A stretch of 64,000 nt of DNA from Phaeosaccion multiseriatum (taxonomy: Eukaryota > Ochrophyta, other classes). Location: contig OZ218950.1 of NCBI GenBank assembly GCA_965112735.1, positions 434,001-498,000 on the forward strand, read 5' to 3'. Below the pieces are notes generated by a model. That model was not told where the DNA came from, ran no database searches, and worked only from the letters and a program-made list of their open reading frames with translations. Positions 30,938 to 45,169 of this stretch are shown here, piece by piece. The first letter of the stretch is position 1; every line of letters begins with the position of its first letter. Made by a program: the position numbers and the translations under genes.

Positions 30938-32465
30938 TGACCCGATGGCCTTCCGTCCGCCGTATCGCCTTCGCCGTGTTGTTTCGAGTAGTGGGTGTGA
31001 AGAGTAGAGTAAGTCAATACACGTGATGGACCTTGATGAAAACAGTCGCCACCCACATCGCTTCACTGCTGTGGAAGGGGCCGAGTAACTGTGACTTGGG
31101 GGCTTATGAACGTGCTGTGTGTGAATTTTGATGTATTTCCACGTGCAGTGGTGAGTTTCTTTACAAACAAGAGTGTAAATGAGGGCTCAAGATTTCGTTC
31201 GCGCGAGGTAGGGGCTCACTCCGAGTCAGCACCGCCCAGCACGGGCCCGGCACCAGCATCCTCCTGAGAGTGCGAGGAGCTGCTACTAATCCCTGAATCA
31301 TCCATAGACCCGCTGTTGCTCATTCGAATCCCTCGCCCGTGTGGGCGTTGCTGAGGGGGGATAGACCATGGACACAGGGGCGGGGGAGGAGGGGGAGGAG
31401 GAGGGGGGGGGGGGATGGCAGCGGATGGCCCGCGGGAAGTACGTGCGGGGCCGCGCTGCGCTCCTTCCTGCGAGAGGTATGTAGTCTTTCTTTAAGCCTG
31501 GGTAGACTCATGTTAGCGCATGTTATGTATCACCAACTGCTAAGCATATACGATGTATCACCGCCTGCTTAGCGCTAAGCCGTCGGCACTTGTATGATGG
31601 AGGGATAACTCTCTCTCTCTCCCTCCATGTCCTCTCTTCCACCTCGAAGTTAAAGCACTCATCCTCTCTCTCCTTCGCCCCTCCCCCCCCGCCCCCCTTT
31701 GATTCCCCCCCCCCTCCCCCCCCCTCCATCCCCATCCACTGCCATCCCGTCCTGCCCCAGCTGGTGGCCGGTCTGAGCAACACGTGGCCGCATGGGGAGG
31801 TAATTTGCCTGATGAAGGGACACGTGGACGACGGGAAGGCCGTTATACACCTCCATGATCACAAGGCCGCCCTCGCCAGTGGTGGTGATACAGCAGTTGG
31901 TGATACAGCGGCAGTAGCAGCAGATGGGCAGCCGGAAGAGTAGTTGTGAGGAAGCTCTTGTTCTTGACACAAGGCAAGCGTTGTATCGTCCTCAGTCTTT
32001 GGGCCTCGTAAAGCCCCAAGAACCCGCCGGGAGTGTTTGCTCTGTGGGACTCCGAGCTGGGCTCCTGTCTAGATCCAATAAGCTGAAACTGAATCTAAAT
32101 CGCATGATCGTGGACCCCTTCCTTCTCCCTTCCTTCTTTCTCTCCCTGCCCTCCCTAAGAAGTGTCTTCCCCTCACATCCCTCTTTTGATTATTCTCTTT
32201 AACAACCTTCTGTCCTCTTCTTGTCCAAGACCACTTGGGCTGGACGCAAGGGGATCTATCCTCCTTTGTCTTCAGTCGATGCGCGGGCTTGGAGGCCTTC
32301 AAGTTGGCACATAAGCATTCGACTTCTCTCTCTCCTCTTGACCACGACAGACAGTGAAGGAAGGGCTGTAAGAGCCTTCTTGTCCACGGGGGAGGGCTTA
32401 TATGCTTTTGAAGAAACGCGGAGGAGGTGCAAGGAGGATTGTTTGAAGGGCGCGGAGTTGTGAGA
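30938..32465. other. Duplicate spacer (second copy)
   Basis: Near-identical to 28036-29566. It differs by a longer G run near 31404-31415, a 5-base deletion near 31943 and a 1-base deletion near 32068, which would break either strand's candidate reading frame. Nothing else seen. Confidence 0.6.
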
Positions 32466-33680
32466 ATGCGGAAGAGGTGTACTGTTGAGGGGTGCGAGAA
32501 GCAGTCGCTACAGGGAGGACTTTGCCAGGGTCATGGAGCTGTGACCAAGAGGTGTAGTGTGGAGGGGTGCGACAAGCAGCGGGTCCAAGGAGGACTTTGC
32601 CAGGGTCATGGAGCTGTCGTGAAGAGGTGCAGTGTGGAGGGGTGCGACAAGCAGCGGGTCCAAGGAGGACTTTGCCAGGGCCATGGAGCTGTGGTGAAGA
32701 GGTGTACTGTTGAGGGGTGCGACAAGCAGTCGAAACAGGGAGGACTTTGCAAAGGGCATGGGGCTGTGACCAAGAGGTGTACTGTTGAGGGGTGCGATAA
32801 GGTACGGGTCCAAGGAGGACTTTGCCAGGCCCACGGAGCGGTGGTGGTACGGAAGAGGTGTACTGTTGAGGGGTGCGAGAAGCATCGGCAGCAAGGAGGA
32901 CTTTGCCTGGCCCACGGGGCTGTGGTGAAGAGGTGTACTGTTGAGGGGTGCGAGAAGCAGTCGCAACAGGGAGGACTTTGCAAGGGCCATGGAGCTGTGG
33001 TGAAGAGGTGTACTGTTGAGGGGTGCGAGAAGCTTCGGAAGCAAGATGGGATGTGCAAGAGGCATGCACGAGTGAAGAGGGAGGGAGCTGAGCAGAAGGA
33101 GGAGATTGCCCGTTGTACGCCTGTGCCCAAGCGAGGAGCTGCGGAGGACGTCAATGGGAGAGGAAGCAAGAGGGCGAAATGCGCCCCTTCAATGCCTGGG
33201 GGAGGGGAGGAGAGGAAGGAGGCACTGGAGGATGGGAATGGGGTGGGTTTGCTTGCGGGGCTGGGGCTTCATGTCGGGGACGAGATTCAGCTGCCCTGTG
33301 ACCTGTGGAGAGGGCTGGAAGATGGCGGGGCTGATGCTGCCACGGCCTTCTGTGGCCGTCGGGACAGGGAGCTATCGAATGGCGTGGTGGTGGCTGTGGA
33401 GCGGAGTAAAGTGTTGCTGCTGCCCCACCTCGCTGTGCGCACAAAGAGGAAGGGGGCGAGCCTGGAGAGCACGATCCGAGGCTTTGTGTCTGCTTACCAC
33501 CGCTATCGCTCAGGAGGAGCAGGGGGGGATGATGATGACGACAAGCTGAAGGAGGAGTGGGCGGTGCTGGAGGAGAGCATGGTGACGGCGAGTGAGAATA
33601 AGATACGCGGACGGAAGGCGCTGCGAGCGTGCGTGCGTGTGGAGGGCCCTGCTGCTGATACCTCGGGACTTGGGATTTAG
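32466..33680 (+). CDS. Zinc-knuckle repeat protein, copy 5 (8 repeats)
   Basis: Eight units plus the C-terminal domain, about 404 residues from the ATG at 32466; the site of the upstream ATG of copy 4 reads GTG here, so this copy starts one codon pair later. The terminal unit is KQDGMCKRHARVKRE, as in copy 2. The frame is intact to GLGI. Changes in the tail (ENKIRGRK instead of EKKRRGRK) show divergence from copy 4. Confidence 0.77.
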   Translation: MRKRCTVEGCEKQSLQGGLCQGHGAVTKRCSVEGCDKQRVQGGLCQGHGAVVKRCSVEGCDKQRVQGGLCQGHGAVVKRCTVEGCDKQSKQGGLCKGHGAVTKRCTVEGCDKVRVQGGLCQAHGAVVVRKRCTVEGCEKHRQQGGLCLAHGAVVKRCTVEGCEKQSQQGGLCKGHGAVVKRCTVEGCEKLRKQDGMCKRHARVKREGAEQKEEIARCTPVPKRGAAEDVNGRGSKRAKCAPSMPGGGEERKEALEDGNGVGLLAGLGLHVGDEIQLPCDLWRGLEDGGADAATAFCGRRDRELSNGVVVAVERSKVLLLPHLAVRTKRKGASLESTIRGFVSAYHRYRSGGAGGDDDDDKLKEEWAVLEESMVTASENKIRGRKALRACVRVEGPAADTSGLGI

Positions 33681-34793
33681 TGACCCGATGGCCTTCCGTC
33701 CGCCGTATCGCCTTGGCCGTGGTGAAGCTTGAGGCTTCGTGTGTGCAATGGGTGTGAAATTAAAAGTCGAATAAGTATGTAAGAGTGATGGAAGTACTTC
33801 CACTGGCCAGTGGGCCAGGTGCTTATTAATTCCACACTCGCCACTGCTCCATTGCTCCGGAGAGGGCCGAATACATGTGACGTGGCGGCTTATGCACGTG
33901 TTGACCACAAACAGAACAGAACGATCTTCAGAACACGCTTCACTCTTGAGGTAGCGTAGCTCGCTCATGCCTCAGTTGCCACACGTGCAATGAATAGTCG
34001 ACATGGTCCGCTTCTTAAGGCTCTAGCTTAGCCATCGGTCACTCCAGCGCTGCGTGAGGCCATAGAGAGCTGCCCGTGTGGCGTGCACATTGCCGCCGTA
34101 CCGAGAGGCAGTCCTGCTTAGTCCTGCTTAGTCCTGCTTAGGCTGCCTCTCAGTAGTGAGAGGCAATCCTGTCTATAGTGAGCAGCCCTGTCCTCCTCCC
34201 CCTCTGCTTGTCTCGAGTCCTGTCCATAGTGAGCAAATCCTGTCCTCCCTCCCCGCGGGTGTCCGAGACCAGCAGGGAGGCTGCCGAAGGTCGAATAAGA
34301 TGCCGTGCCCCGTCACGAGGAGAAGAGACGTCCAGTTCTGTCCAGCTCTATCCAGCTCCCTCTCCCTCTCCCTCTTAGTCGGGTCAGGAGGACCTTCACC
34401 CACGCCTCTTGTTGCATGGAGGGGTCAGGCCGATTGAAGCCGTCGAGTCCGAGGGGCGCGTGCGGACGGCTTAATTCGATTAGCCTGGACTGGAACATAT
34501 CGTACATGAGGATGCCCGTCCCATCCCATCCCCTCTCTGGCCCTGAACACAGATGGCGACAGGGCATCCGACACAGGGCATGTAAGCTGTATCACCAACC
34601 GCTTTATGGTGTATGGTGTATGCTGCTTCGTCTTGGTCCTGCGGCTCCACAAGCTCGCCCACTGGACAAACAGCGCCTGACGAACAACAGTGATGTGAAA
34701 CTACGATACACAACTCACTCTCGCATCTCCCCGAGTTACCGAGGGAGTCAGGTAGTCAGGTATGTAGGCACACAACCCAGTACTATACTAGCA
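33681..34793. other. Spacer, 3' flank of zinc-knuckle copy 5
   Basis: No gene recognised. It contains a short direct repeat of GTCCTGCTTA (34112-34140), repeats of TCCATAGTGAGCA-like sequence, and one dispersed CTGTATCACCAACCGC motif near 34589. Confidence 0.5.
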
Positions 34794-37728
34794 CTATGGT
34801 ACTGCCCCACCCCCTCCCGGCTCCTCGCTCGCCCTTTGTATCCGTCCCTCCAGTTGAGCAAGTGCTCTGAGGCTTGACTCCAAGCCTAGCCTCAGGGCCA
34901 AGCACTCCTGCGCTAGTCCTGCGTCCGGCTGCTGTATCACCAACTGCTGCACCTGCCCGCCAGCTCCAGGCGGCGCGTATGCTGCTGGTGCTGCTGCTGT
35001 ATCACCAACTGCTGCTGTTCCTGCTCTTTGACTGCCCGTATGCCCATTCTGCCCGCCTGTGCCACCACCAGCACTCCCTGCAGCAGCAGTAGCAGCAGCA
35101 GCAGTAGCCGCGGCTGCAGCACACGCTGCACATTTCACGTTGCTCACCTCCCCCCCTCCACCACCTCTTTCGCGCACCGCTTGCTGCATCCCCAGTGGCT
35201 CTACCTCACGGCCACCGCCACCGCTGCTGCTGCTTCTCTTCCCTCTCGTGTCCCTACTGTTGCCATCGCCCCCCCCCTCCTCCGCCCTCTCCACTGCCTT
35301 ATCCACTCCACTGCTCACATCCAGAGTTCGTCTCGCACTTTCTCGCAAGACGGACATGGGCTCTGGATGAGAGAGCTTCAAAGCTCCCAGATCGGCAGTG
35401 GAAATGGTGTACAGTTCAACTCTCGCCATAGAAGGACCTACTGCACGAGCCGTGAGGACTCGTGGACACCTGAGTAGAGCAGGGAGAGGAGGGAGGTGTG
35501 GGGGAGAAGAGGAAGGTCAGTCAGTACCTGGTCAGTTAGGATCTCTTGCCCTGTTGTCCTCTCCCCTCCTCTCCCCTCCTAGTCCTCCACCACCCACTGC
35601 CACCCCCCTCCTCGTCCCTCTCCTCCTCCTCCTCCTCCTCCTCCTCCTCCTCCTCCTCCTCCTCCTCCTCCCTCGTCTTTCTCCACTCTTCACCTGAGAA
35701 AACATCCGACCTCTCCAAAGTAGGCTCCTTCAGGCGTCGAGACCGTGACTGAAGCGAGCACCTTCCTGTGCCGACTGAGCTGCACAGTCCCTGCAGTTAC
35801 AAAGTACATCTCCGTTGCGATACTCCCCTCCAACATAATCACCTCCCCACCTCCGGATCCGAAACTCTCAATCGTTTTGCCACCACCAACACCACCACCA
35901 CCGCCGCCGCCGCCGCAATAGTCTTGCTCTCCTCCGCCTGGGCCAGGCTCAGCCACTCGAGGCCCCCTTAGTTTGGAGGCAAACAAAGCCACAAACTCCA
36001 ACTCTCCAAGCTGAGCAGCCGATCTTAGGAAGGGTATGCTTTCAATGAGTTGGCAGTGAACGTGAAGTAGTACGTCTACTTTGAGCCCGGCGGGGAGGAG
36101 GCTGAGGGTCTCTTCTGCTTGGCGTTCGCTGAAGCCCGCCACTTGGCCGGAGAGATGGACTCGACGCCTCACGCTGTCAGTCAGGGCTGTGAGTTGAGAA
36201 GGGGGAGGGGGGAGGGAGAGAGACGAGAGACGGAGACAGAAAAGGGGGTAGGGGCAAAGCGGTCTCGGTCAGCCGAGCGGTAAGAGACACGCCAAAGGGG
36301 AGGGGAGTGGATGGCAGTGGATGGCTTTCTTTGCTATGTTCAATGAGTGAGCGACCCTGCCTTGCTTCGAAAGAGAGGTGTGGAGCAAGCAACGCGCCAG
36401 GAAATACCTGCACCCCAAACCTGAGCCGGAGACCCCAACTTGTCGGACAGCCCGTGCACCGTACAAACAAGCAAACAAGGGACACACACACACACACACA
36501 CACACTCACGCTTCGGCAAAGGGTGCATCCGCAGAAACGTCTCCGCACTGATGCGAACGTTCTCCGCCGTCTCCTTCTTGGAGATGACGGATGCCACGAC
36601 GTGACTGGCAGACCCAATGGCCAGTGCATACACCGTGGCTCCAGTGAGCATCACCACCGTACAGTAGAAGCGCTCGAGCGAGGTGCCTCCCGTAATGTCG
36701 CCATACCCAACCGTGGAGATGGTGGTGACTGCCCAATACAGCGAAGCCACATACAGTGCCTTACCCTGCGCCCCCTCCAGCCCGTCCTTGCTGATCCACC
36801 CTTTACTATCGGCCTCTACGTCGGCGAGGAAGTGCCAGCCGCACGCCACCCAATGCAAGGCGAGCACAATGTAAATGGACACTTTAAGGATGCTGTACAG
36901 GCCTATCACCACGTGCTGGTGTGGGCGGCCTTCCAGCTTCTCTCCGCAGCGCTTGACCAGGCGCACGAGCTTGAGGGTCTGGGGTAGGTGCACAAGCCGA
37001 GCCAGCTTGTTCATGATAGTGTACACATTCGTGCCCACAATCAACGTGACGGGCACGGCGGCAATGGCGTCGGGCAGCAAGTACGTCCGCGAGAATCTCT
37101 TGGCGATGAGGCGCAGATCGGTCACCAGCACACCCTGCTGCGGGTCCTCATAGGCAGACACGAACTGCAGAGCAAAGTCCAACATGAACAAGACGTCCAC
37201 CAGGGCATTACCGAGGTAGTAGTCCACTGGCGTCATTTTCTCGATGTGCTGGAAGGAGAGGAAGAGGGGGATAAACACGGCCACGTATGTCGTCAGCGCG
37301 TCGCCAACGTAGTCCCACACGATTCGGGCGGAGGAGTGGGGGGAAATGATGTGCCAGGGAAGCCTGCTTTGTCTGAGCATCTGCTCCCCCGCGCCCACAG
37401 GTCTGTAGGACCTGCCGGGGGGAGCCCTCCGACCGCGAGGCATGAGGTCCTGGTGTGTCGCTCTGTGTCTGCCCCGGGTGGCCACAATGTCCAGTAGGTG
37501 CCGTCCCGTCGGCGAGGACTCCTGCCCTGCACGAGGTGACTCCTCCTCGCTCGATACGCGCGCCCCCCGGCCCCCGCCTGCCGGAGGGCCTGCCTGCATC
37601 GTCGCGTCGTTGCTGCGAGCAGAGCCCCTCCCGTGCTCGTCCTCGTTTCGGTGCCAAGTCGGCGAATCAGAGTCCCACTGGGTCAGCTCCACAAGTCTCC
37701 GGCGGCCATCGAGCTTTGCCTTCGGCAT
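34794..37728 (-). CDS. Voltage-gated K+ channel with cyclic-nucleotide-binding domain
   Basis: Three exons (37728-36510, 36186-35694, 35469-34794) join in frame to about 795 residues. After a basic N-terminus come membrane segments from about residue 140 (TTYVAVFIPLFLSF), a charged S4 (KLARLVHLPQTLKLVRLVKR, about 240-260), a pore with the K+ selectivity sequence STVGYGD (about 335-342) and S6. The C-linker and CNBD follow: GEVIMLEGSIATEMYFVTAG, then FGEVGCFLRCPRVLTARA, the phosphate-binding cassette, split by intron 2. This is the EAG/HCN/plant-Shaker superfamily in the plasma membrane. The tail is Ala/Gly-rich and includes VGDTA and LVIQQ, which are in-frame copies of a motif also found in introns. 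The start is the first ATG; an in-frame GTG precedes it. Confidence 0.9.
35615..35670 (+). repeat. (CTC)n tract in the channel gene's intron 2
   Basis: About 18 CTC triplets, read as GAG on the gene's strand, just after the donor at 35693. Confidence 0.85.
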
Positions 37729-38549
37729 TCTCAATGAGACTTGGCCACCTACCACACCTTGCTCTCTCAGTCCCTGCAGTCAATCTCTTTCGTCGCCGTT
37801 GGTCGACACATCTTTCCCCTGGCCTTCGAAGTATACGTGACTTGGTGCCGCAACCACACCTTACTCTCCCCTTCCCTGTGGTCCATCTCCTCTGCCGATT
37901 GCGTGTGCCGTTCCTCGCCCCTATCGTAGGCCGCCCCTGAAGGTGAGTAGTTGAGTTTGGGGCCTGAAAAAGTGCTTCCGCCGCCGCTGCCGCATTCAAG
38001 GGCCTTTCCACCTCGCACCAAGACTCGCAGTCACATTATCTCTTTCTTCCCATGTACCGACGGCCAGTTGAGCAGCTTGTTGTTGGGGGGGGGGGGGGGG
38101 GGGCTAACGAATTTACATTCTACCACAAGCCCCCCGGGGGACCTTGGCAAGAGAGAGCAGCAGCAGAGAGGAAAGAGGACATCGTATTTATGGTAAGGGG
38201 AAGGATCCTGAGCTGCTGCTGTTCGGGTTGGCCTTGTCGCCGGGTGGGGTGGAGAACCCGTGTCAACGCCTCCTCCGTCCTGTGCTCTTCCTTGCTGGGT
38301 CCCCTATCGATGCGGTCTCCCTTCGTCTCACCCCCAAGCCTCTCTGCCGTATACTCACGCCCGCAGTGCTGTCTGATGAGCGTGTCTGGCCATCCTCTGT
38401 GAACGCTGACCACCTAACTCTTGCTCTACGTGACCCCCCCTTGTCCCTGAGCAGCACCACTTTCCAGCACTTTGAGATCCTTGGGCAGTAGACCGCGAAC
38501 AGCAGCGGGTGGCAGCGACAGACAACGCAGAGGTTGGCCCTGAGGGTCG
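37729..38549. promoter_or_regulatory. Divergent spacer, K+ channel / NOT2
   Basis: 820 bases between two start codons, holding both promoters. It contains a run of about 19 G at 38085-38103 and two similar segments (CACACCTTGCTCTCTCAGTCCC and CACACCTTACTCTCCCC). No further gene supported. Confidence 0.45.
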
Positions 38550-39134
38550 ATGAATGATGTACCGGGCGGAGGAGGCTACGGTGGTGGCTTCGGAGGAGGA
38601 TTCGGGCAACAATCGGTCAGCAGAGGTGGACAACTGGTACGTGAAAGGGACAAGGGGGGTTAGACAGGGACAGTTGTGAAGGGGTGTGGGGGACGATTGG
38701 TGACGGGCCGCTGAGTGTTTCAGTAGGATATGTTGTAGGAGGTCTCAAGTACAGGACTGTCGAGGGTGTTTGATGTGGGTCCATGACTTGACGTGCTCTG
38801 GGGTGAACCTCACACACGTGAGGTGAGGTGCACGAGAGACAGCGTGTTGCTTGGTGGATGAACGGAGCCCCGCAATTGCTTCACGTCACGTCACTGTGCG
38901 TCACCTACCCTTAACTGCACGAACCCACGAACAGCAACGTACGCACTCCCCCCTGCCTTTCTCGCTCTGCCGACCTCATTCTCCCTCTGTGCATCCCCTC
39001 TGCGATGTACCTGCCCCCTCCCCTCCCCTCGCTGTCTCTCTCTCTGTCCGTGCGTTTTCATGTCATAGCCAACGGCTTTTAGTCAATTGGGAGGCATGGG
39101 CGGGGGAGGGGGCTCGGCTGACATGGGAGGCATG

Positions 39135-39190
<56 letters not shown>

Positions 39191-39876
39191 CGGGGTGGGT
39201 AACAGCAGCAGCAGCACCGGCCCGGATATTCTCACGCAGTCCTCAGATCTCATAGGACCGCAGGGGGTGATCCGCTCTGGGTCCGCCCTCTCCGCTCAGC
39301 AGCCGTCCGCATATGCAAATGACCTGATCATGTCAGGAGTTAAAGGTGAGCGAGAAAGAGGGGAGGCAGTGCGGCAATGCGCTACAACTCCCGGTCGTGC
39401 TCGCTTTGAGTCATTTACACGCTTCGGTAGTTCCTTGGCTTGTCTTTGTAGAGAGCTTCTGCTGAAAGCGTTTAGACTTCGATCAGTTACCACATCAATA
39501 TCTCTAGGCCCCCTTGAGAGTGCGTATCACATCAGCCATAGCCTGCCGGGTATGTTAAACAGCCACACGCTTTCCCTTTGACGCTAATCGGTGGCGAAAG
39601 CCTCCTCCCCTCTCCCTAACCCTCCCTCTCACTCACTTGTCCATCCGAAGCGATACTCTGTAGGTACTAGCACTGGTATCGTTGTTTTGTGGCACGCACT
39701 TACCCGCCCCTACGTGCTGTTGTTTCCGGTCCTGTGCCTGTGGCCTCTTGACCTTCCTCCTCTGTTTTCGTACCCACAGGTGGGCAACCAGACTTCGCTG
39801 CCTCAGGAGGAGTGCGGGGAGGGGGAGGGGGTGGCGCCATGCTGGGGGGAGGACACAGGCAACTCGATGGTGGCCT

Positions 39877-39923
<47 letters not shown>

Positions 39924-40371
39924 CACAGCAGGCTGCGGGGCACTCCAACTTCGACATCACTGACTTCCCAGCCTTGGGGGGGCTGGGGGTGGATGAGAAC
40001 GGGCCCTCCTTCAACTCATACTCTGGCTACCGCCCACAAGAGCAGGCATTCTCTATGCAGAGTGAAGACTTCCCTGCCTTACCGGGGGCGTCAGGTCCCG
40101 GGGGTTTTGGCGGAGTAGGAGGAGGGGCGGCAGGAGGAGTAGGAGGAGGAGGGGGGGTAGCAAGAGGATTAGGGAATGTATCAGCAGGCCAGCTTCACCA
40201 AGGGTTAGGCGGTGGTGCCGCGGGCCATGGTGCGCCTTTCGCATCGAATGGAATCGACGGTGGGAGTAGTGCTCTCGGCGGCGGAGCAGGGAGTGCGTAC
40301 CGGGATAACAGAGCGCCCGGGCCAGGGCAGTCTGCCATTCTGAAGCATCAGCATCAGCAGTTGCAACAGCA

Positions 40372-40403
<32 letters not shown>

Positions 40404-41855
40404 AGCAGCAACAACAACAGAAACAGCAGCACCATCAACAACAGCAATTACAGCAGCAGCAGCAACAGCAGCAGCAGCAACAGGGGAAGAATGGTGGTAT
40501 GGGATCGTCACCTGTATCACCAAATCTCTTATCTGTGAATAGTGGTGGGGGAGGAGGAGGAGGAGGAGGAGGAGGAGGAGGGGGAGCAGCAGGAGGAAAG
40601 GGAGACTGGAGAGGAGCACCAGGATCAGTAGGAGGCGGCGGAGGGGGGTCAGGGGCCGGGCAATCAGCAGGAGGAGGAACAGGTCCACCGCCCTCAAACG
40701 CGGAGGATGACAGTCATAAAGCGAAGAAGTACGGTCTGCTGGGCTTGCTGGGAGTAATACGGATGACGGAACCGGACTTGAATGTGCTTGCGTTAGGCTC
40801 AGATCTCACGACATTGGGGCTCAACCTCGATAGTCAGGTGAGTAGAGGGTGAAAGGGGTGAAGAAGAGGAAGAGGAGGGTGAGGAAGAGGAGGAGGAGGA
40901 GGAGGAGGAGGAGTACTTCTGTCCCACGAACCCTGTCACTGTCACTGTAACTGTCGCTGTAACTGTCACATGCAATAGCTCGCCTCTCCTGTTGTCGACC
41001 CATCCCCTGTGCGACTTGCACCTCCATTCTATCAGCTGAGGCGTGGGAAGGAAGGAAGGAAATGAATGGGGTATGGACGGGGAATGCCCCTTCGGGGAAC
41101 GTCCCTCACTCACTTAAACTTGCTTGCACCCTCCCCCCTCCCCTCCCTCTGTCCCTTCCTCCCCGTCCTCTCTTCTTCTCTGCCCCTTGCCATCCCCTGC
41201 CATCCTCTCACTTCACAACACAACAGGATGCTCTGTACTCCACCTTTGCATCTCCTTGGACAGAGACGCCCAGTAGCCGAGAGCCGCAGTTCCAATTGCC
41301 CGCGTGCTATGCTATGGTGCCGCCCGCACTCAAAACGGCTCATTTCTCCAAGTTTCAGCTGGAGACGCTCTTTTACATCTTTCACGCCATGCCACAAGAC
41401 GCCCTGCAGGCATACTCGGCACACGAGGTGAGGGAGGGATGGTAGTGGATGGGGAGGAGGGAGGGAGGGAGAGGGAGAGGGAGAGGGCACGGAGCGAGAG
41501 GGCCGAGAGAGGGAGAGAGAGAGAGGATGAGAGCCTTGGTCCTTCTTCGGCGTGCGTAGGTTTCGGCTTTCCCCTTCAATACCACAGCGTCCAACACTCC
41601 TGCTGCTGTTATCACCATCTGCTCTTGCCGTACCACCAACCCACTCAGCTGTACAAACGCGAGTGGCGATTCCACGCGGACCTAAAGCTCTGGCTCAAGC
41701 GGGCGGGCCCGGGGGATAACGTCGGCCCGGGCACCCAGTACTTGTACTTTGATACCACCACGTGGGAACAGAGAGTGTTTGGAGGTGGCGGGAATAGTAA
41801 CATGGCTGCTGGACTGCTCAGTGAGGAGGACGTAAGGGTCAAGTTCAGCAGCTGA
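38550..41855 (+). CDS. NOT2: CCR4-NOT complex subunit NOT2
   Basis: Five exons: 38550-38636, 39069-39345, 39780-40837, 41227-41427, 41649-41855; about 609 residues. The hallmark FSMQSEDFPALPG (exon 3) and DITDFPALGG define NOT2. The C-terminal NOT box is present: YGLLGLLGVIRMTEPDLNVL, FSKFQLETLFYIFHAMPQD and the final EWRFHADLKLWLKR...YFDTTTWEQRVF. NOT2 binds NOT1/NOT3 in the cytoplasmic mRNA deadenylase and also acts in transcription. The N-terminal half is Gly-rich with three polyglutamine tracts encoded by CAG/CAA repeats (39142-39188, 39877-39922, 40363-40481), variable in principle between strains. Exon 4 begins after DSQ at an AG acceptor, phase 0. Confidence 0.93.
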
Positions 41856-42748
41856 TGCGATGATGATGATGATGATGATGAGGGCCGTCTGAGTGGGTAG
41901 CTGCTTGTGCTGCTCCTTGTGGTGGTGCTGCTGCGTGTGCTGGTGGTGGTGGTGTTGCTGCTGCTGCTCTTCTCTTTGCGGGTCTCTTCCTCTTCCTCTT
42001 TGGTGTCTTGTGATTGTTGAAAAGCTTTGCCGTTCCCCTTCCTCTAAGCAGCTGTTCTGGTAGAATGGTTTTTTCTACAGCAGCAGAGGCTGTGGGGGAG
42101 AGGGCAAAGGTAGAACGTGAACAAACGGGAGAGGGAGGAAGATGACGCACAGAGAGAAAGGGAGTGAGAGAAGTGGCGGGCTGGAGCGGTGACTGCTCGT
42201 GTGGTTGATTGCAAGAGCGAGGAGGCACGGGGGGAGGAGTGGCAGCGGTAGACAGACAGACAATCAGATAGACAGACAGACAGACAGACAGACATCCGGA
42301 GAGACACTTGGCTCTCGACCCGTTTAAACGAAGGAGGAAGAAGAATAATAACATCTTTGCTTAAAGCGTGGAGGGCGCCCAAGGCCCTCCCTCCCTCCCT
42401 CTCCGCCTACGCCACCCCTCGCCACGATGGGCAACAGCAGCCCGATTGCCCAAGTCGGTTGTCACTGAGCATTTTGGTATGACTTGTGGGTAGCTGACCC
42501 GCTGGTGGCTCGAACGGCCCCCGATCGAAGCCGAGGTGTAGGTGTAGACAGAAGACACCGATGCCCTCTCGTCGTCACGCCCCTCCCCTCCCCGACACTC
42601 GCTCGCTCCGTATGTTTCTTGTGGTCATTTGAGCTGACCCATCCGTACAATGTTTGAACACATAAATTAATTACCATCTCCGGAAAATTGTTGTAAAACT
42701 GTCTAGTTTTATCGGGTCCCTCCCTCCCTCCCTCTTCCTAAAGCGCGT
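41856..42748. other. Convergent spacer, NOT2 / adenylate kinase 3' ends
   Basis: (GAT)n just after the NOT2 stop (41857-41880), CAGA tetranucleotides near 42253-42293 and a CCCT run near 42716-42733. A minus-strand frame ending at 41845 with KRKRKRPAKRR is open, but it lacks a start, a partner exon or a known domain, so I do not call it. Confidence 0.5.
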
Positions 42749-44951
<2,203 letters not shown>

Positions 44952-45169
44952 GGCAACCAAGAGTGAGGAAGGGGGAGAGGAGTGATGAACGCGGGTCATG
45001 AACCATATGCCTCCGGATGACCCCTCGGGAAAGCCGTTGGTTCTCTCTTCCGTCGCCCTTCTCCCCACTTGCTCTTTTTTTCTTTCTCTCCTCGTCTCTG
45101 TATAGAGAGGTCGTCTACGGGTCCTTGGTTAAAAAAGGGCCCTGCCTCTGTCAAGGTATAGAGCGAAGG
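44952..45169. promoter_or_regulatory. Short divergent promoter, adenylate kinase / EML gene
   Basis: 218 bases between the two ATGs. Pyrimidine-rich on the plus strand near 45055-45105; no clear TATA box. If the EML gene has an untranslated upstream exon, this spacer would differ. Confidence 0.4.

Larger units (their letters stand above)
27360..33680. repeat. Tandem units of the plus-strand zinc-knuckle cluster
   Basis: After each of the three gene ends (28035, 30937, 33680) the sequence continues TGACCCGATGGCCTTCCGTC. The spacers 28036-29566 and 30938-32465 are near-identical over about 1.5 kb with small indels. The third unit diverges after about 33740. The cluster is inverted relative to the one at 1-6213 and shares with it the gene and a short 3' flank (AGAGTAAGTCAAT). 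Confidence 0.9.

Noticed and set aside
36307-36987. 226-codon plus-strand frame
   Set aside because: Antisense of channel exon 1 and intron 1; no family resemblance.
41845-42354. Minus-strand frame ending in a basic, Pro/Ala/His-rich tail
   Set aside because: Open only because of repeats; no start, splice partner or domain, and it overlaps the NOT2 end.
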